A stretch of DNA of 64,000 bases, taken from an uncultured Bacteroidales bacterium. GTDB lineage: Bacteria > Bacteroidota > Bacteroidia > Bacteroidales > UBA932. Under the pieces are notes generated by a model. That model saw nothing but the letters and a program-made list of their open reading frames with translations, did not search any database and had not been told where the DNA came from. The position numbers and the translations under genes are program-made. Where the stretch lies: positions 1-64,000 of the forward strand of contig CAJONC010000006.1 of the NCBI GenBank assembly GCA_905235675.1, read 5' to 3'. Below are positions 62,751-64,000 of the stretch, one piece after another (position 1 is the first letter of the stretch; the number at the start of each line of letters is the position of its first letter).

Positions 62751-64000
62751 TTATCCCAACTTATTCAATAATGAATATGCCGACTGTAACGAATCCACTC
62801 CGTGGGCGACTATTTTCAGCTTGGGACCTGTCTGTTTGAGTACGAAAGGAAGGTTTCCGGACGACACCGAGGACAGTATCTTTTCGAAAGTTTTCGATTC
62901 GTAGTATCTGGAATGTTCTTCGCCCGTGAAGAAAGCTATACACATCCCGTTCTTTACTATTATCTTCTCAAAACCGAGCTGCATTCCAAGATTGCGCATC
63001 CTGACTACGTCGAAGAGATTCAGCACCTCCTGCGGCAGGCGGCCGAAACGGTCGGTCAGCTGCGAGGAAAGGATTTCGAGTTCCTTCTCGGAACCGAGGG
63101 AATCAAGCTGTTTGTAAATTCTTATCTTTTCGGCGGTTATATCTATGTAAGTATCGGGAATAAGAGCCTCCTGGTCGGTTTCTATAGTGCAGTCCGTAAG
63201 GAAGCGTTCCTTTCCGGCACGGGTTTTCACCCCAGTACCGATTTCTATTCCGAGTTCCTCCATGGCTTCCTCTATCACCTTCTGGTATGTCTCGAATCCC
63301 ATGTCCATTATGAAGCCGCTCTGTTCCGCACCGAGGAGATTTCCCGCGCCGCGTATGTCGAGGTCCTGCATTGCTATATTGAAGCCGCTGCCAAGGTCGG
63401 AGAATTCCTCTATCGCGTGGAGCCTGCGGCGGGCGTCTTCCGTTATCGAGGCGAAAGGAGGCACCACCAGATAACAGAAAGCCTTCCTGTTAGACCTGCC
63501 CACCCTTCCGCGGAGCTGATGCAGGTCGCTGAGGCCTATATTCTGCGCCTGGTTGATTATTATGGTGTTGGCGTTCGGGATGTCGAGGCCGTTTTCTATA
63601 ATGGTGGTACACAGCAGGATATCGTAGTCGCCACGGATAAAACCGAGCATCTTGTCTTCCAGTGTACGGGCGTCCATCTGTCCGTGGGCCAGGCATATTT
63701 TCGCATCCGGAACTATTCTCCGGAGTATGTTTTCTATATGCGGAAGTTCCTCGACCTTGTTATGCAGGAAGAAAACCTGTCCGCCCCTGTTGAGTTCGTA
63801 ATTTATTATGCCCTTAATTTCCGTCTCGTCGAAGAGCATTATCTCCGTATGCACGGGAATGCGGTTAGGCGGAGGAGTGTTAATTATGCTCATGTCCCTC
63901 GCTCCGAGAAGGGAGAACTGGAGGGTACGGGGGATGGGAGTTGCGGTAAGTGTCAGGGTGTCGATATTGGCCTTCATCTGCCGGAGTTTTTCCTTGGCTG
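62751..64000 (-). CDS. mfd: Transcription-repair coupling factor Mfd, C-terminal part
   Basis: The visible 415 residues are the C-terminal part of Mfd; the gene continues past the right edge. The helicase region reads LTLTATPIPRTLQFSLLGARD (motif III and the RecG/Mfd TRG-type element), LAHGQMDARTLE, TTIIENGLDIPNANTII and QLRGRVGRSNRKAFCY (motif VI). The final 120 residues are the Mfd D7 domain. Mfd pushes stalled RNA polymerase off DNA and recruits UvrA. It is the first visible gene of the minus-strand group mfd-coaX-fadL-like-TPR-lptC-ppiD. Confidence 0.95.
   Translation of the reverse strand, partial: AKEKLRQMKANIDTLTLTATPIPRTLQFSLLGARDMSIINTPPPNRIPVHTEIMLFDETEIKGIINYELNRGGQVFFLHNKVEELPHIENILRRIVPDAKICLAHGQMDARTLEDKMLGFIRGDYDILLCTTIIENGLDIPNANTIIINQAQNIGLSDLHQLRGRVGRSNRKAFCYLVVPPFASITEDARRRLHAIEEFSDLGSGFNIAMQDLDIRGAGNLLGAEQSGFIMDMGFETYQKVIEEAMEELGIEIGTGVKTRAGKERFLTDCTIETDQEALIPDTYIDITAEKIRIYKQLDSLGSEKELEILSSQLTDRFGRLPQEVLNLFDVVRMRNLGMQLGFEKIIVKNGMCIAFFTGEEHSRYYESKTFEKILSSVSSGNLPFVLKQTGPKLKIVAHGVDSLQSAYSLLNKLG

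Noticed and set aside
1..64000. CRISPR arrays, tRNA/rRNA genes, IS elements or prophage
   Set aside because: No regularly spaced direct repeats, no cloverleaf-like sequences in the short gaps, and no transposase, integrase or phage structural gene were seen on either strand.

Overview
The window looks like a chromosomal piece of a Bacteroidota (Bacteroidales-type) genome with fairly high GC. The evidence is the protein families (a TonB receptor paired with a DUF4249 lipoprotein, OprO/P-like porins, an imelysin/di-haem oxidoreductase locus, GT4 and LptC-PpiD-Mfd neighbourhoods typical of the phylum), TAnnTTTG-type -7 promoter boxes, and few recognisable Shine-Dalgarno sequences. The genus cannot be fixed from sequence alone. 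I see no tRNA, rRNA, CRISPR array, transposase, integrase or prophage gene. No gene-free stretch exceeds 300 bases.

Layout. (1) 1-3919, minus: an iron/redox envelope operon of porin, imelysin lipoprotein and di-haem oxidoreductase (cut by the window edge). (2) 4206-6284: asd and a frame-disrupted M20 peptidase, convergent around a perfect 15-bp hairpin. (3) 6358-22074: an almost complete de novo purine locus. purT-E-L-C-M-H-D-folD run on the plus strand with overlapping stops and starts, then a minus-strand pair (a second, long-form purC plus purA), then purF-purB. (4) 22071-26199: dapB-dapA-dapD, a GT4 glycosyltransferase and greA, coupled to purB by overlaps. (5) 26231-28097: an AT-rich island with a possible fulvocin C-related lipoprotein and a TPR-membrane-HTH regulator whose start overlaps the mutS stop. 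(6) 28090-34392: mutS, an SNF-family transporter, folA, galM and thyA. (7) 34394-46083: TonB receptor/DUF4249, a thioredoxin-fold lipoprotein, prmC, a Na/Pi cotransporter, a very large peptidase-propeller-barrel protein, a CpXC protein and galK. (8) 46114-47750: an MvaI/BcnI-type restriction-modification pair inserted between galK and a nuclease/phosphatase-fold gene. (9) 48981-56537, plus: ychF, OprP-like porin, lamin-tail lipoprotein, two CYTH-type proteins, an SdiA-regulated-type propeller, a DASS anion symporter and MgtC. (10) 56534-64000, minus: mfd, coaX, a FadL-like protein, a TPR protein, lptC and a frame-disrupted ppiD.

Working together. purF, D, T, L, M, E, C, B and H would take PRPP to IMP, and purA with purB would take IMP to AMP. 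FolD supplies the 10-formyl-THF used by PurH, while PurT uses free formate. asd, dapA, dapB and dapD supply the first part of the diaminopimelate/lysine branch by the succinylase route. folA and thyA form the thymidylate/folate cycle.

The most unusual structure is a 132-bp palindromic element (48251-48382) with almost perfect 25-bp terminal inverted repeats. It sits in frame inside the coding sequence of an endonuclease/exonuclease/phosphatase-family gene and adds 44 codons without breaking it. Other points of interest are two different SAICAR synthases in one locus, an HExxH peptidase-propeller-barrel fusion, a paired normal and divergent CYTH gene, several -7 boxes lying 4-7 bases from the start codon (possible leaderless mRNAs), and two single-base frame disruptions.
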